DNA from: Burkholderia metallica
GTDB lineage: Bacteria; Pseudomonadota; Gammaproteobacteria; Burkholderiales; Burkholderiaceae
Direction of reading: 5' to 3'
Length of the DNA stretch: 64,000 bases
NCBI RefSeq assembly: GCF_902832845.1
Contig: NZ_CADFDB010000001.1
Span: 620,001-684,000, forward strand
Shown: positions 35,683 to 43,832 of the stretch, one piece after another
Position numbering within the stretch: position 1 is the first letter of the stretch
Layout of the letters: every line of letters begins with the position of its first letter
The notes under the pieces: generated by a model
Told to the model about the DNA's origin: nothing
Database searches by the model: none
Seen by the model: only the letters and a program-made list of their open reading frames with translations
Translations under genes and position numbers: made by a program

Positions 35683-35967
35683 ATGACTTCAGAATCCGAC
35701 GACGCCCCGCTCGATCCCGCACTCGTTGCGACGCTCGCAACGCTGAACGACGCCGCGGGCGATCCGGCCGGCAAGCCGTGGTCGCTGCCGAAGATCGCGA
35801 AGCGCACGCAATTGCCGATGAGCACGCTGCGCCGCGTGCTGACGCAGCTCGACGCCGCCGGCCTGAGCGCGACGACGCTGAACGAGGACGGCAGCGGCAG
35901 CGCCGCGCTCACCGCCGAAGGGCGCGTGCTGTGCGCGCAGTTGTTCGGCGCGAACGACGCGCGATAA
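35683..35967 (+). CDS. Small winged-helix protein
   Basis: This 94-residue cytoplasmic protein looks like a single winged-helix domain: SLPKIAKRTQLPMSTLRRVLTQLDAAGL is a clear helix-turn-helix with recognition helix, followed by a short wing (ATTLNEDGSGSAAL) and a terminal helix. It resembles free-standing MarR/ArsR-like domains without an effector domain. The ATG at 35683 follows an acidic stretch start (MTSESDDAPLDP). The transcript ends at the hairpin 35972-35994. Confidence 0.7.
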   Translation: MTSESDDAPLDPALVATLATLNDAAGDPAGKPWSLPKIAKRTQLPMSTLRRVLTQLDAAGLSATTLNEDGSGSAALTAEGRVLCAQLFGANDAR

Positions 35968-35971
35968 AAAA

Positions 35972-35994
35972 ACGAGCCGCTGGAAGCGGCTCGT
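35972..35994 (-). terminator. Bidirectional terminator between the HTH and outer-membrane protein genes
   Basis: A perfect 10-bp stem (ACGAGCCGCT with AGCGGCTCGT) with a 3-nt loop lies between convergent genes. On the minus strand it is followed by seven T residues, so it is best for the outer-membrane protein gene; the plus side has only CGTGTT. Confidence 0.85.
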
Positions 35995-36062
35995 CGTGTT
36001 GCGCTGCGATGCGTGACTCGACAGGCGACGCCGGATGCGTGATCTGCGCGTCACCCGCGGCG

Positions 36063-36806
36063 TCACCACCGCATCGTCACGCCACCCATCACCGAATGAT
36101 CGTAGGTCTGGTCGTTCAGCCCGCGGCGGTAGCCGATGTCGAGATCGAGCCACGGCTTCGGCGAATAGATCGCGCCCGCGATCACGAAGGCCGGATTCGC
36201 GCCGGCGCCGCTTTCCGTGTTGCGCGACGTGCCGATGTCGGCCACGATCTGCAGCGTGTCGGTCGCCTTGTAGATCGCCGCGCCCGACACGGCCCAGATC
36301 GACGTCAGGTCGCCCTGGCGATTCGGCTGGTACGTGATGCCCGCATTCGCGAGAAACGAAAACCGTGCGACGTCGAGCTGCGCGAGCAGCGTCGCGCCGC
36401 CGCCCACGCGGCCGGTGCCGAGCCCGCGCCGGTCGTTGCCGGTCGGCGTCGTCAGTTTCGGCTTCAGCGCGACCGACAGCGGGCCGCGCTCGACGAACCG
36501 CCATTTCATGCCGATCTCGACGTCGCCGACCCCCGCGCCGTTCTCGTCGGTGCGGGTTTGCAGATGCGTGTACGGCGCGTTCACGTAGAGATCGACGTGC
36601 TCGCCGAACCCGCGTGTGAGCGTCGCGTTCCACAGCTGGTGGCGGCCGTTTTCCGGCTGTTTCGAGGTTTCCTCGGCGTTGAACTCGAACTGCCAGTTCG
36701 CGTTGCCCTGCGTGCCCGTGTCGTCGCTGACGAGCGGATGGGCGGCGAACGCGTCGAACGGCGCGAGGAGGGCGCTCGCGGCGGCGAGCGGAAGCATTCT
36801 TTTCAT
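36063..36806 (-). CDS. Outer-membrane beta-barrel protein (meta-pathway/transporter family)
   Basis: This 247-residue exported protein has a signal peptide (cleavage near AFA-AH). The mature part is a run of amphipathic beta strands ending in an aromatic C-terminal residue (MGGVTMRW), as BAM-assembled barrels do. The pattern WQFEFNAEETSKQ and YVNAPYTHLQT fits the 'putative MetA-pathway of phenol degradation' outer-membrane family, thought to help hydrophobic compounds cross the outer membrane. It stands between the small HTH gene and the Mg2+ ATPase on the minus strand and may form its own unit. Confidence 0.75.
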   Translation of the reverse strand: MKRMLPLAAASALLAPFDAFAAHPLVSDDTGTQGNANWQFEFNAEETSKQPENGRHQLWNATLTRGFGEHVDLYVNAPYTHLQTRTDENGAGVGDVEIGMKWRFVERGPLSVALKPKLTTPTGNDRRGLGTGRVGGGATLLAQLDVARFSFLANAGITYQPNRQGDLTSIWAVSGAAIYKATDTLQIVADIGTSRNTESGAGANPAFVIAGAIYSPKPWLDLDIGYRRGLNDQTYDHSVMGGVTMRW

Positions 36807-36832
36807 GATGTCATCCGGGATGCGTTGCGAAT

Positions 36833-36865
36833 CTGCCGGCCCACGCAGCGAGCGCGGGCCGGCAG
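36833..36865 (-). terminator. Hairpin after the Mg2+ ATPase gene
   Basis: A perfect 10-bp stem (CTGCCGGCCC with GGGCCGGCAG) with a 13-nt loop lies 18 nt past the ATPase stop. It has no U-tract, so termination strength is uncertain. Confidence 0.45.
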
Positions 36866-36883
36866 GCCGTCAGGCGAAGCGGT

Positions 36884-39667
36884 TCAGAACCACTGCTTGT
36901 AGCGGCGCACGTAGATCGTCTTGACGATCTGCGCGAGCAGGATGTAGCCGACCATCGTCGCCGCGAGCCACAGCCAGAACGTGTTCGGCAGATGGATGAA
37001 GCCGAGCGATTGCGCGAACGGCGAGAACGGCAGCCAGCAGCCGATCGCGATCGCGGTGAACGTCGACAACAGCACCGGCAGCGCGGCCGTGCTCTGCAGG
37101 AACGGAATCTTCTGCGTGCGCAGCAGGTGCACGACGAGCGTCTGCGACACGAGGCTCTCGATGAACCAGCCCGAGTTCATCACGACCTGGCCGCCGGTGC
37201 CGCCGTTCAGGTGATACATCGCCCCCGCGCCGAATACCGTCCACATCAGGATGTACGTCGTGATGTCGAACACCGACGACGTCGGCCCGACCCACAGCAT
37301 GAAGCGGCTGATGTTGCCGGCTTCCCACTTGCGCGGCTTCTTCAGGAACTCGGGGTCCATCTTGTCCCACGGCAGCAGCATCTGCGACGTGTCGTAGATC
37401 AGGTTCAGCACGAGCAGCTGCGTCGCGAGCATCGGCTCCCACGGCAGGAACGCGCTCGCGACGAGCACCGAGAACACGTTGCCGAAGTTCGAACTCGCGG
37501 TCATGTTCAGGTACTTCAGGATGTTGCCGAACGTCTCGCGGCCCTTGATCACGCCTTCCTCGAGCACCATCAGGCTCTTTTCGAGCAGGATGATGTCGGC
37601 CGTTTCCTTCGCGATGTCGGCGCCGCTGTCGACCGAGATGCCGACGTCGGCGTCGCGCAGCGCGGGCGCATCGTTGATGCCGTCGCCGAGGAAGCCGACC
37701 GTGTGGCCGTTCGCCTGCAGCGCCTTGACGATGCGCGCCTTCTGCAGCGGCGTGAGCTTCGCGAACACGGTCGTGCGTTCGACGACCTCGGCGAGCGTCG
37801 CGTCGTCGAGCGCCTCGATTTCCGTGCCGAGCATCGGCTTGCCGGGTTCGAGGCCGACCTGGCGGCAGACCTTCATCGTGACGATCGGGTTGTCGCCCGT
37901 CAGCACCTTCACCGCGACGCCGTTCTCGCGCAGCGCGGCGAGTGCCGGTGCGGCCGATTCCTTCGGCGGATCGAGGAAGGTCAGGAAGCCGCGCACGACG
38001 AGGTCGCGTTCGTCGGCGGTGCGGTATTGCTGGCGCTCGTCGCCGCGCGGGATCGTGCGCGTCGCGAGCACGAGCACGCGGAAGCCGTCCTGGTTGTACG
38101 CGCCGGCCTGTTCGAGCAGCCGCTTGCGCGCGACGAAATCGAGCGGACGCACGCCGTTTTCGTCCTGCACGTGCGTGGAGACGGCCAGCATCTCCTCGAC
38201 CGCGCCCTTGCAGATCAGCAGGTGCGTGCCGCGTGTGTCCTCGACGACGACCGACAGGCGGCGCCGCACGAAGTCGAACGGCAGCTCGTCGATCTTCTTG
38301 TAGCCCTGCGGCTTCACGCGCTCGCCGATTTCGTCGGCACGCGCGACGACCGCGATGTCGATCAGGTTCTTCTGGCCGCTCTGGTGGAAGCTGTTCAGCC
38401 AGCCGAGCCGCAGGATTTCCTCGTCCTTGTAGCCCGACAGGTCGAGGTGATGTTCGAGGATGATCTTGTCCTGCGTGAGCGTGCCGGTCTTGTCGGTGCA
38501 CAGCACGTCCATCGCGCCGAAGTTCTGTACCGAGTTCAGCCGCTTGACGACGACCTTGCGGCGCGCCATCGCGACCGCGCCGCGCGCGAGGTTCGCGCTG
38601 ACGATCATCGGCAGCATTTCCGGCGTGAGACCCACGGCCACCGCGAGCGCGAACGTGAGTGCGCTCAGCCAGTCGCCCTTGGTCAGCCCGTTGATCATGA
38701 ACACGATCGGCACCATCACGAACATGAACTTGATCAGCAGCCAGCTCACGCTCGAGACGCCGCGGTCGAAGCTCGTCTCGATGCGCTTGTGGCTCACGAC
38801 GTTGCGCGCGAGCGAGCCGAAGTAGGTGTCCTCGCCGGTCGCGACGACGACGGCCGTCGCCGTGCCGCTGACGACGTTGGTGCCCATGAAGCAGACGTTT
38901 TCGAGGTCGAGCAGCGATGCCGGCGCGTCGGTCGCCGCATCGGCCGCACCTGCCGCATCGGCCGTGCCCGTGCCGGCGGATTTGCCGGCGACCGCGCCGA
39001 GCGTGTCGTACTTCTCGACCGGCAACGCCTCGCCGGTCAGCACGGCCTGGCTGATGAACAGGTCGCGCGAAGCGAGCAGGCGCACGTCCGCCGGGATCAT
39101 GTCGCCGGCCGACAGGTGCACGATGTCGCCGGTCACGACTTCGCGCATCGGCACTTCGCGGCGGGCCGGTTCGGACGTGTCGGTCACCGCGCGCTGCACG
39201 GTGGCGGTGGTGCGGACCATCGCCTTCAGCTTCTCGGCCGCGCGCAGCGAACGGAATTCCTGCACGAAGCGCAGCAGTGCGCTGATCGTGACCATCGTCA
39301 GCAGGATCGTCATGCCGACGTAGTCGCGATCGTCGGGCGCCGCGAAGTAGACGTCGGTGAGGAAGCTGATGGCGGCCAGCACCAGCAGCACGTAGACGAA
39401 CGGGTTGTGGAACGACAGCAGCAACTGGCGGGTCCAGTGCGGCGGCTTGTCGTGCGCGATTTCGTTCGGGCCGTGGTGCTGCAGGCGGTCGGCGGCCTGG
39501 TCGTACGTGAGGCCGCGCGTGCTGGTGTGCAGCGACTTCAGCGTGTCTTCGAGCGGACGGGCCGCTTCCAGCGCGGCGCGCAGGATGCGCGGGTCGTTCT
39601 GCGTGCCGGCGCCGGCCTTGATGAAGCCGCGCTGTTTCTTGTGCGATGTGTTGTGTCGTGTCGTCAT
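36884..39667 (-). CDS. mgtA: Magnesium-translocating P-type ATPase (MgtA/MgtB family)
   Basis: This 927-residue P-type ATPase imports Mg2+ at the cost of ATP. The phosphorylation site DKTGT is at Asp392, TGEA at 211-214 and the family's transmembrane motif GLTPEMLPMIVSANLARGA at 346-364; the C-terminal hydrophobic block has the usual six helices. An Ala/Gly/Asp-rich insert (about 228-250) is unusual. The ATG at 39667 has a GGAGCGAC site that can pair with an upstream arm (39670-39707). A proline-rich leader ORF ends 47 nt upstream. MgtA and MgtB cannot be told apart by eye; the symbol denotes the family. Confidence 0.88.
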   Translation of the reverse strand: MTTRHNTSHKKQRGFIKAGAGTQNDPRILRAALEAARPLEDTLKSLHTSTRGLTYDQAADRLQHHGPNEIAHDKPPHWTRQLLLSFHNPFVYVLLVLAAISFLTDVYFAAPDDRDYVGMTILLTMVTISALLRFVQEFRSLRAAEKLKAMVRTTATVQRAVTDTSEPARREVPMREVVTGDIVHLSAGDMIPADVRLLASRDLFISQAVLTGEALPVEKYDTLGAVAGKSAGTGTADAAGAADAATDAPASLLDLENVCFMGTNVVSGTATAVVVATGEDTYFGSLARNVVSHKRIETSFDRGVSSVSWLLIKFMFVMVPIVFMINGLTKGDWLSALTFALAVAVGLTPEMLPMIVSANLARGAVAMARRKVVVKRLNSVQNFGAMDVLCTDKTGTLTQDKIILEHHLDLSGYKDEEILRLGWLNSFHQSGQKNLIDIAVVARADEIGERVKPQGYKKIDELPFDFVRRRLSVVVEDTRGTHLLICKGAVEEMLAVSTHVQDENGVRPLDFVARKRLLEQAGAYNQDGFRVLVLATRTIPRGDERQQYRTADERDLVVRGFLTFLDPPKESAAPALAALRENGVAVKVLTGDNPIVTMKVCRQVGLEPGKPMLGTEIEALDDATLAEVVERTTVFAKLTPLQKARIVKALQANGHTVGFLGDGINDAPALRDADVGISVDSGADIAKETADIILLEKSLMVLEEGVIKGRETFGNILKYLNMTASSNFGNVFSVLVASAFLPWEPMLATQLLVLNLIYDTSQMLLPWDKMDPEFLKKPRKWEAGNISRFMLWVGPTSSVFDITTYILMWTVFGAGAMYHLNGGTGGQVVMNSGWFIESLVSQTLVVHLLRTQKIPFLQSTAALPVLLSTFTAIAIGCWLPFSPFAQSLGFIHLPNTFWLWLAATMVGYILLAQIVKTIYVRRYKQWF

Positions 39668-39669
39668 GA

Positions 39670-39707
39670 GTCGCTCCTTGCGCACGAGGCGGCGCACGGG
39701 GAGCGAC
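39670..39707 (-). promoter_or_regulatory. Hairpin sequestering the ribosome-binding site of the Mg2+ ATPase gene
   Basis: On the minus strand GTCGCTCC (39700-39707) pairs perfectly with GGAGCGAC (39670-39677), which contains the Shine-Dalgarno of the ATPase gene. An inner TGCGC/GCGCA stem extends it. The leader ORF stop is at 39715-39717, so a ribosome finishing the leader would reach into the upstream arm. This is an inferred translational switch. Confidence 0.6.
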
Positions 39708-39714
39708 CGTCACG

Positions 39715-39873
39715 TCATCGACGCACGAGCGCTTCCCGCCGCGTCGCGTCGGGCGCGATCGGCTGTGGATCGGTGAAGGCGGGAATGCTCGCCGGCGCGT
39801 GCGGTGCGGCCGGAGGGGCGATGCGCGGCGTCGCACCGGCGAGCGGTAATCGACTACTGTCGTCTGAGTTCAT
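39715..39873 (-). CDS. Proline-rich leader ORF upstream of the Mg2+ ATPase
   Basis: The 52-codon ORF begins at an ATG with a good AGGA site 6 nt upstream. It contains 10 prolines (residues 10, 16, 20, 21, 24, 27, 31, 36, 38 and 41), with the core PRIAPPAAPHAPASIPAF, and ends in basic residues REALVRR. It has no signal peptide or known domain. In Salmonella, mgtA and mgtCBR are preceded by short proline-containing leaders (MgtL, MgtP) whose translation responds to proline and Mg2+. The position here suggests a similar role, but no sequence similarity is claimed. Confidence 0.55.
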   Translation of the reverse strand: MNSDDSSRLPLAGATPRIAPPAAPHAPASIPAFTDPQPIAPDATRREALVRR

Positions 39874-40387
39874 CAGTATTCCTGTCGGTTGCGGATAATC
39901 GGCACGGGCGATCGGCGGCGATGCGCGCAACGAGGCGCGCGGCCGGACGGCACGCGAACGGAGTACGCACGCGGCTGACGCCGCGCGCAACACGAACGCA
40001 CGCGCGCGACGACGCGTCGCGTGCATTCGGCAATATCGAAAATCGGGCGGGAGATCGGGCCGGTAGTCAGGCCGGAAGGACGCCGCATCCTGCTTCCCGG
40101 GATGCGGCAGAAGACGAGGCTCTGCGCGTATTCCTCAGGCAGCAGTCGAGTTGGTCAAGCACCAACTACAACTCGCATCGGTGTTCACAGAACACTCCAT
40201 GTGTTTAGACGGGAGCGATGGTAATGGGTCGCTGTGCGAAGCGTCAACCCTTTTGTCAGGCGTTATTTCGAGAAACGCAACCGGGTTGCTGCGTGCGCGC
40301 CGGCGTGCCGGAGTGCGAACGAAAAAACGGCCGCGCGCAGCCCGTATCGGCATGCGCGCGGCCGTGTCGACGCCGCGTCGCGGCGAC
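39874..40387. promoter_or_regulatory. Intergenic region upstream of the Mg2+ ATPase leader
   Basis: These 514 bases carry three perfect inverted repeats: GCCGCATCC/GGATGCGGC at 40082-40108, GTTGGT-5-ACCAAC at 40150-40166 and GTGTTC-3-GAACAC at 40181-40195, plus the protease terminator at 40327-40365. The ATPase promoter must lie here. No standard promoter was convincing. Confidence 0.5.
40327..40365 (-). terminator. Rho-independent terminator after the subtilase gene
   Basis: A 13-bp perfect stem (ACGGCCGCGCGCA with TGCGCGCGGCCGT) with a 13-nt loop lies 23 nt past the protease stop and is followed by TTTTTTC on the minus strand. Confidence 0.88.
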
Positions 40388-42046
40388 TCAGTTGACCGCT
40401 GCGACGGCGGCCCCCGCATCGAGGATGCCCGAACCTGCCGGCATCGCGGTGCACGACGTGCCGGCCGCGAGCTTCGCCGCACGCGTGCCGCCTTGCAGCT
40501 TCTGCTGGATCTGCGCGGGCGTGAGGTTGCCGTTCACCGACAGCATCAATGCGGCGACCCCCGTCACCTGCGGCGTCGCGAGGCTGGTGCCGCTCGCGGG
40601 GCCGTAGGTGTCCGAGCCCGGCGTCGTCGTGCCGCTGTTCGACGTCGACAGGATGTTGACGCCCGGCGCGCTCAGCGTGACGTTGGGCCCGAAGTTGCTG
40701 AACGACGCGCGGCGGCCCGTCGTGTCGGTCGCGCCGACGCTGATCACGCCGCGGCAGTTCGCGGGCTGGTCGAGCCCGGTCGACAGGCCGTCGTTGCCGG
40801 CGGCGACGATGACGGTCACGCCCTTCGCGTTCACGTCGTCGATGGCCTGCTGGAACGTCGTACTGCACGCGCCGACACCGCCGAGGCTCAGGTTGATGAC
40901 CTTCGCGGGGCGCGCGTTGTTCGGTACGCCGTTGACCGGAATGCCGGCTGCCCAGCGCATCGCGTCGGCGATATCGCTCGTCCGGCCGCCGCACTTGCCG
41001 AGCACGCGCACCGGCAGGATCTGGCCGAGCCACGACACGCCGGCGACGCCGGTGCCGTTGTTGGCGGTCGCGCCGATCACGCCCATCACGCGCGTGCCGT
41101 GCCAGCTGCTGTCGCTCGGCTGGCTCGCGCAGTGATAGAACGGGCCGCTGGTGTTGTCGAGTTCCTGCTGCGTGACCCAGTCGCCCGGGTCGGATGCGTC
41201 GGGGCCGCGCGCCTGGCCGTTGTTGCTGGTGTTGACGTCGCTGATGAAGCTGTAGCCGGGCTGCAGCAGGTTGCCGACGAGGTCGGCATGCGGCCGGTAG
41301 CCGGTGTCGAGCACGGCCGTGACGACGGTCGGCGAACCCTTGGTCGTGTTCCAGGCGGGGGGCAGATCGATGCCGGCGGTCGGGTCGGACAGGTACCACT
41401 GCTGGTTGTAGAGCGGATCGCTCGGCGTATCGCGGATCTGCATCGGGTGATCCGGTTCCGCGTAGTCGACGTCCGAATCGGCCGCGAATGCCTGCGCGAG
41501 CGCGGCGGCGTCGGCGGCGTCCATGCGCTGGCCGAGCGACAGCACGGCCGCGCCGTTCGACACCGTGCGTTCGACCTGCACGTTCAGCGGCGCTTGCCCG
41601 ACCGTGCTCGCATACGCGCGTGCGCTGCCGGCGACCGGTGCCGTCCAGCGCGTCACCGAGCGCTGGATCACCGCGTCGAGGCGTGTCCCGTTGTCGACGG
41701 CGGCCATCGCACGCGTGGCCGTCAGCGTCTTCAACCGGACGATCAGATGATCGACCGGCGGTTCGGCGGGGGCGGTCTGCGCGGCCATCTGGACGGCGGC
41801 CTGCTGCGTCGCGCATGCATTGCTGCCCGACGACGCGGGCGGGTTCGTCGGCGTGGTGGGGGCGGGCGTCGGGGTCGGCGCGGGCGCCGGGGCCGGCGAC
41901 GCGTTGGACGAAGACGGGTTGCTGCCGTCGCCGCCGCCTCCGCCGCAACCGGCGAGGGGCAGCAGGGCGGCGGCGGACAGCATGCCGGCGAGCATGCGCG
42001 CGTGTGCGGTGCGCGCCAGCGCGAAATTGAAGCGTTTGGCTCTCAT
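40388..42046 (-). CDS. Lipoprotein subtilisin-like serine protease (S8 family)
   Basis: This 552-residue protein has a lipobox at LAGC (Cys34), then a Gly-, Ser- and Pro/Thr-rich tether (about 35-75), a pro-domain-like region and the S8 catalytic domain. The catalytic triad is Asp247 (AVLDTG), His316 (SWHGTRV) and Ser488 (SGTSLATPQV), with oxyanion Asn418 (AAGNDG). It is likely membrane-anchored and acts in the periplasm or on the surface. The ATG at 42046 is the first consistent with the signal peptide. It has its own terminator and an odd hairpin in its leader (42093-42111). Confidence 0.88.
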   Translation of the reverse strand: MRAKRFNFALARTAHARMLAGMLSAAALLPLAGCGGGGGDGSNPSSSNASPAPAPAPTPTPAPTTPTNPPASSGSNACATQQAAVQMAAQTAPAEPPVDHLIVRLKTLTATRAMAAVDNGTRLDAVIQRSVTRWTAPVAGSARAYASTVGQAPLNVQVERTVSNGAAVLSLGQRMDAADAAALAQAFAADSDVDYAEPDHPMQIRDTPSDPLYNQQWYLSDPTAGIDLPPAWNTTKGSPTVVTAVLDTGYRPHADLVGNLLQPGYSFISDVNTSNNGQARGPDASDPGDWVTQQELDNTSGPFYHCASQPSDSSWHGTRVMGVIGATANNGTGVAGVSWLGQILPVRVLGKCGGRTSDIADAMRWAAGIPVNGVPNNARPAKVINLSLGGVGACSTTFQQAIDDVNAKGVTVIVAAGNDGLSTGLDQPANCRGVISVGATDTTGRRASFSNFGPNVTLSAPGVNILSTSNSGTTTPGSDTYGPASGTSLATPQVTGVAALMLSVNGNLTPAQIQQKLQGGTRAAKLAAGTSCTAMPAGSGILDAGAAVAAVN

Positions 42047-42466
42047 GTTGAAAATGATCCTCGTAGATAACCGTCGTGCCGGCGGTGGCGCTGGTCCGGC
42101 TGAGCCGGACCTTGTCTTTTTGTCTGACGGTTGCAGCCAGGTTGCTGCGACGCGCCATGCACTGGGTAACGGCCGGCGCGGCGGCTTCTTGAGGACGTTT
42201 CGCGAGAAAAAAGAGGGGGGCGCAAACGATTACGTTGGTGCGATGCAGCACGAACGAGCGTTTGAAACGCGTGCCGGGAAAGGCGGCGTCGATGCCGCGC
42301 GAGGCCGGTGGGGCACCACGTGCGGCGCCAGCGCGGTTTGCGCGGCACCGCAAACGTCTTTCAGGCCACGGCGGCACTGGAAGGTTGCTTACGCTTTCCC
42401 TGATACGACGCGAATTTTGTCGGGCGTACGATCGCCGTTCGATCAACGTTTCGTCAGGAGAAAAGC
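42047..42466. promoter_or_regulatory. Divergent promoter region between the subtilase and GltI-like genes
   Basis: No gene is supported in these 420 bases. A perfect inverted repeat GGTCCGGC-3-GCCGGACC at 42093-42111 is followed on the plus strand by TTGTCTTTTTGTC, which reads like a terminator facing right with no gene before it. It lies in the 5' leader of the protease transcript. Confidence 0.5.
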
Positions 42467-43363
42467 ATGGATCGCCGCTTACGCTGGCTGGCCGTCGCGC
42501 TGTCCTGTGCGCTGGCGGGAACCGCGCACGCACAGGCCGTCACCGGCACGCTGAAGAAGATCAAGGACACGGGCGTCGTGTCGCTCGGCATTCGCGAATC
42601 GTCGGTGCCGTTCTCGTATTCGGACAACCAGCAGAAGAACATCGGCTATTCGCGCGACATCGCGTCGCGCATCATCGACCAGTTGAAGACGGAACTGAAC
42701 CTGCCGAACCTCGCGGTGAAGGAAATTCCGATCACGTCGCAGAACCGGATTCCGCTGCTGCAGAACGGGACGATCGATTTCGAATGCGGGTCGACGACGA
42801 ACACGCTCGAACGGCAGAAGCAGGCCGCGTTCTCGAACAGCATCTTTCTCTACGGCATCCGCTTCAGCACGCGCAAGGATTCCGGCGTGAAGGACTTCGC
42901 CGACCTCGCCGGCAAGACGGTCGCGACGACCGCCGGCACGTCGGACGAGCGCCTGCTGCGCAAGCTCAATGAAGAGAAGGGGATGAACATGACGATCATC
43001 AGCGCGAAGGATCACGCCGAAGCGTTCATGAACGTCACGACCGGGCGTGCGGTGGCGTTCGTGATGGACGAGCCGCTGCTGTACGGCGAGATCGCGAAGG
43101 ACCGCAATCCGGGCGCGTATACGGTGGCGGGCACGCCGCTCGTCCACGAGAACTACGCGTGCATGATGCGCAGGGACGATCCGGCGTTCAAGCACGTGGT
43201 CGACGACGTGATCGCGAAGATGCAGACGTCGGGCGCGGCCGAGAAGCTCTACGATCAGTGGTTCACGAAGCCGATTCCGCCGAAGGGCGTGAGCCTCAAC
43301 TATCCGCTGTCGGCGGAAATGAAGCAGTTGTTCAGGAATCCGACGGATCAGGCGCAGTATTGA
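42467..43363 (+). CDS. Periplasmic glutamate/aspartate-type binding protein (GltI-like)
   Basis: This 298-residue family 3 solute-binding protein has a signal peptide (cleavage near AHA-QA). Family signatures are SVPFSYSDNQQKNIGYSRDIA, the LLQNGTIDFECGSTTNTLERQKQ segment typical of GltI, and RFSTRKDSG. It should bind acidic amino acids in the periplasm. No permease or ATPase gene follows; the next transporter is the permease-ATPase fusion at 44801, which has its own binding protein. A hairpin at 43387-43411 ends its transcript, making it an orphan component. Confidence 0.85.
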   Translation: MDRRLRWLAVALSCALAGTAHAQAVTGTLKKIKDTGVVSLGIRESSVPFSYSDNQQKNIGYSRDIASRIIDQLKTELNLPNLAVKEIPITSQNRIPLLQNGTIDFECGSTTNTLERQKQAAFSNSIFLYGIRFSTRKDSGVKDFADLAGKTVATTAGTSDERLLRKLNEEKGMNMTIISAKDHAEAFMNVTTGRAVAFVMDEPLLYGEIAKDRNPGAYTVAGTPLVHENYACMMRRDDPAFKHVVDDVIAKMQTSGAAEKLYDQWFTKPIPPKGVSLNYPLSAEMKQLFRNPTDQAQY

Positions 43364-43386
43364 CGGAATCGTGTCGCTCGAGTGCA

Positions 43387-43411
43387 GGCCGGCATGCCGA
43401 ACATGCCGGCC
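43387..43411 (+). terminator. Hairpin after the GltI-like gene
   Basis: A 10-bp perfect stem (GGCCGGCATG with CATGCCGGCC) with a 5-nt loop lies 23 nt past the stop. A second small stem (CCGGCT-4-AGCCGG) follows at 43427-43442. No T-run is present. Confidence 0.55.
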
Positions 43412-43723
43412 GTGCGTTCGAACGCCGCCGGCTTTTCAGCCGGTGATGCGGCTCGCGTCCGGCGGCCGTGAGCAGGCTCCACACTGTCCAAACCGGCCGA
43501 TGAAAGCGGCCTCGTGATCCTTCGCCGCGCGCGCCGCGTTGCCGGCGCGTCGTACTTCGCAGACATCCATCCGCGTTTCCCCGTCTCCTTTTTCCATTTT
43601 CCCCGCACCTGTGCTCCGTGCCGACAGGCCGCGTTTGCGCACGCGTGCGGTTTCTGTCCGGTCGCATCGGTTATCGCGTATACCCGGATTCAGATTTCAA
43701 TTTGAACTGGTCAGAATCGGCCG

Positions 43724-43740
43724 AAATTGTTCAACAATTT
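43724..43740 (+). promoter_or_regulatory. Palindromic operator upstream of the ABC/amidase/EctC operon
   Basis: AAATTGTTCAACAATTT is a perfect 7-3-7 inverted repeat, 92 nt before the binding-protein start. The same core, ATTGTTCAACAATTT, recurs at 49866-49880 upstream of the convergent DUF1989-gntR unit. It fits the TNGTN3ACNA pattern of FadR/FCD-type GntR regulators. Confidence 0.72.
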
Positions 43741-43832
43741 TCGGTGAAAAATCCCGGGAAGCCCCATGCGGCGGCGTCCGGGAGGCGTTGCGGCATTTCA
43801 GCGCGGGAGCCGAACAACCCAGGAGTGTTGCC

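Noticed and set aside
43697-43707. TTCAATTTGAA palindrome near the GntR operator as another binding site
   Set aside because: It is short, AT-rich and not repeated at the second promoter.
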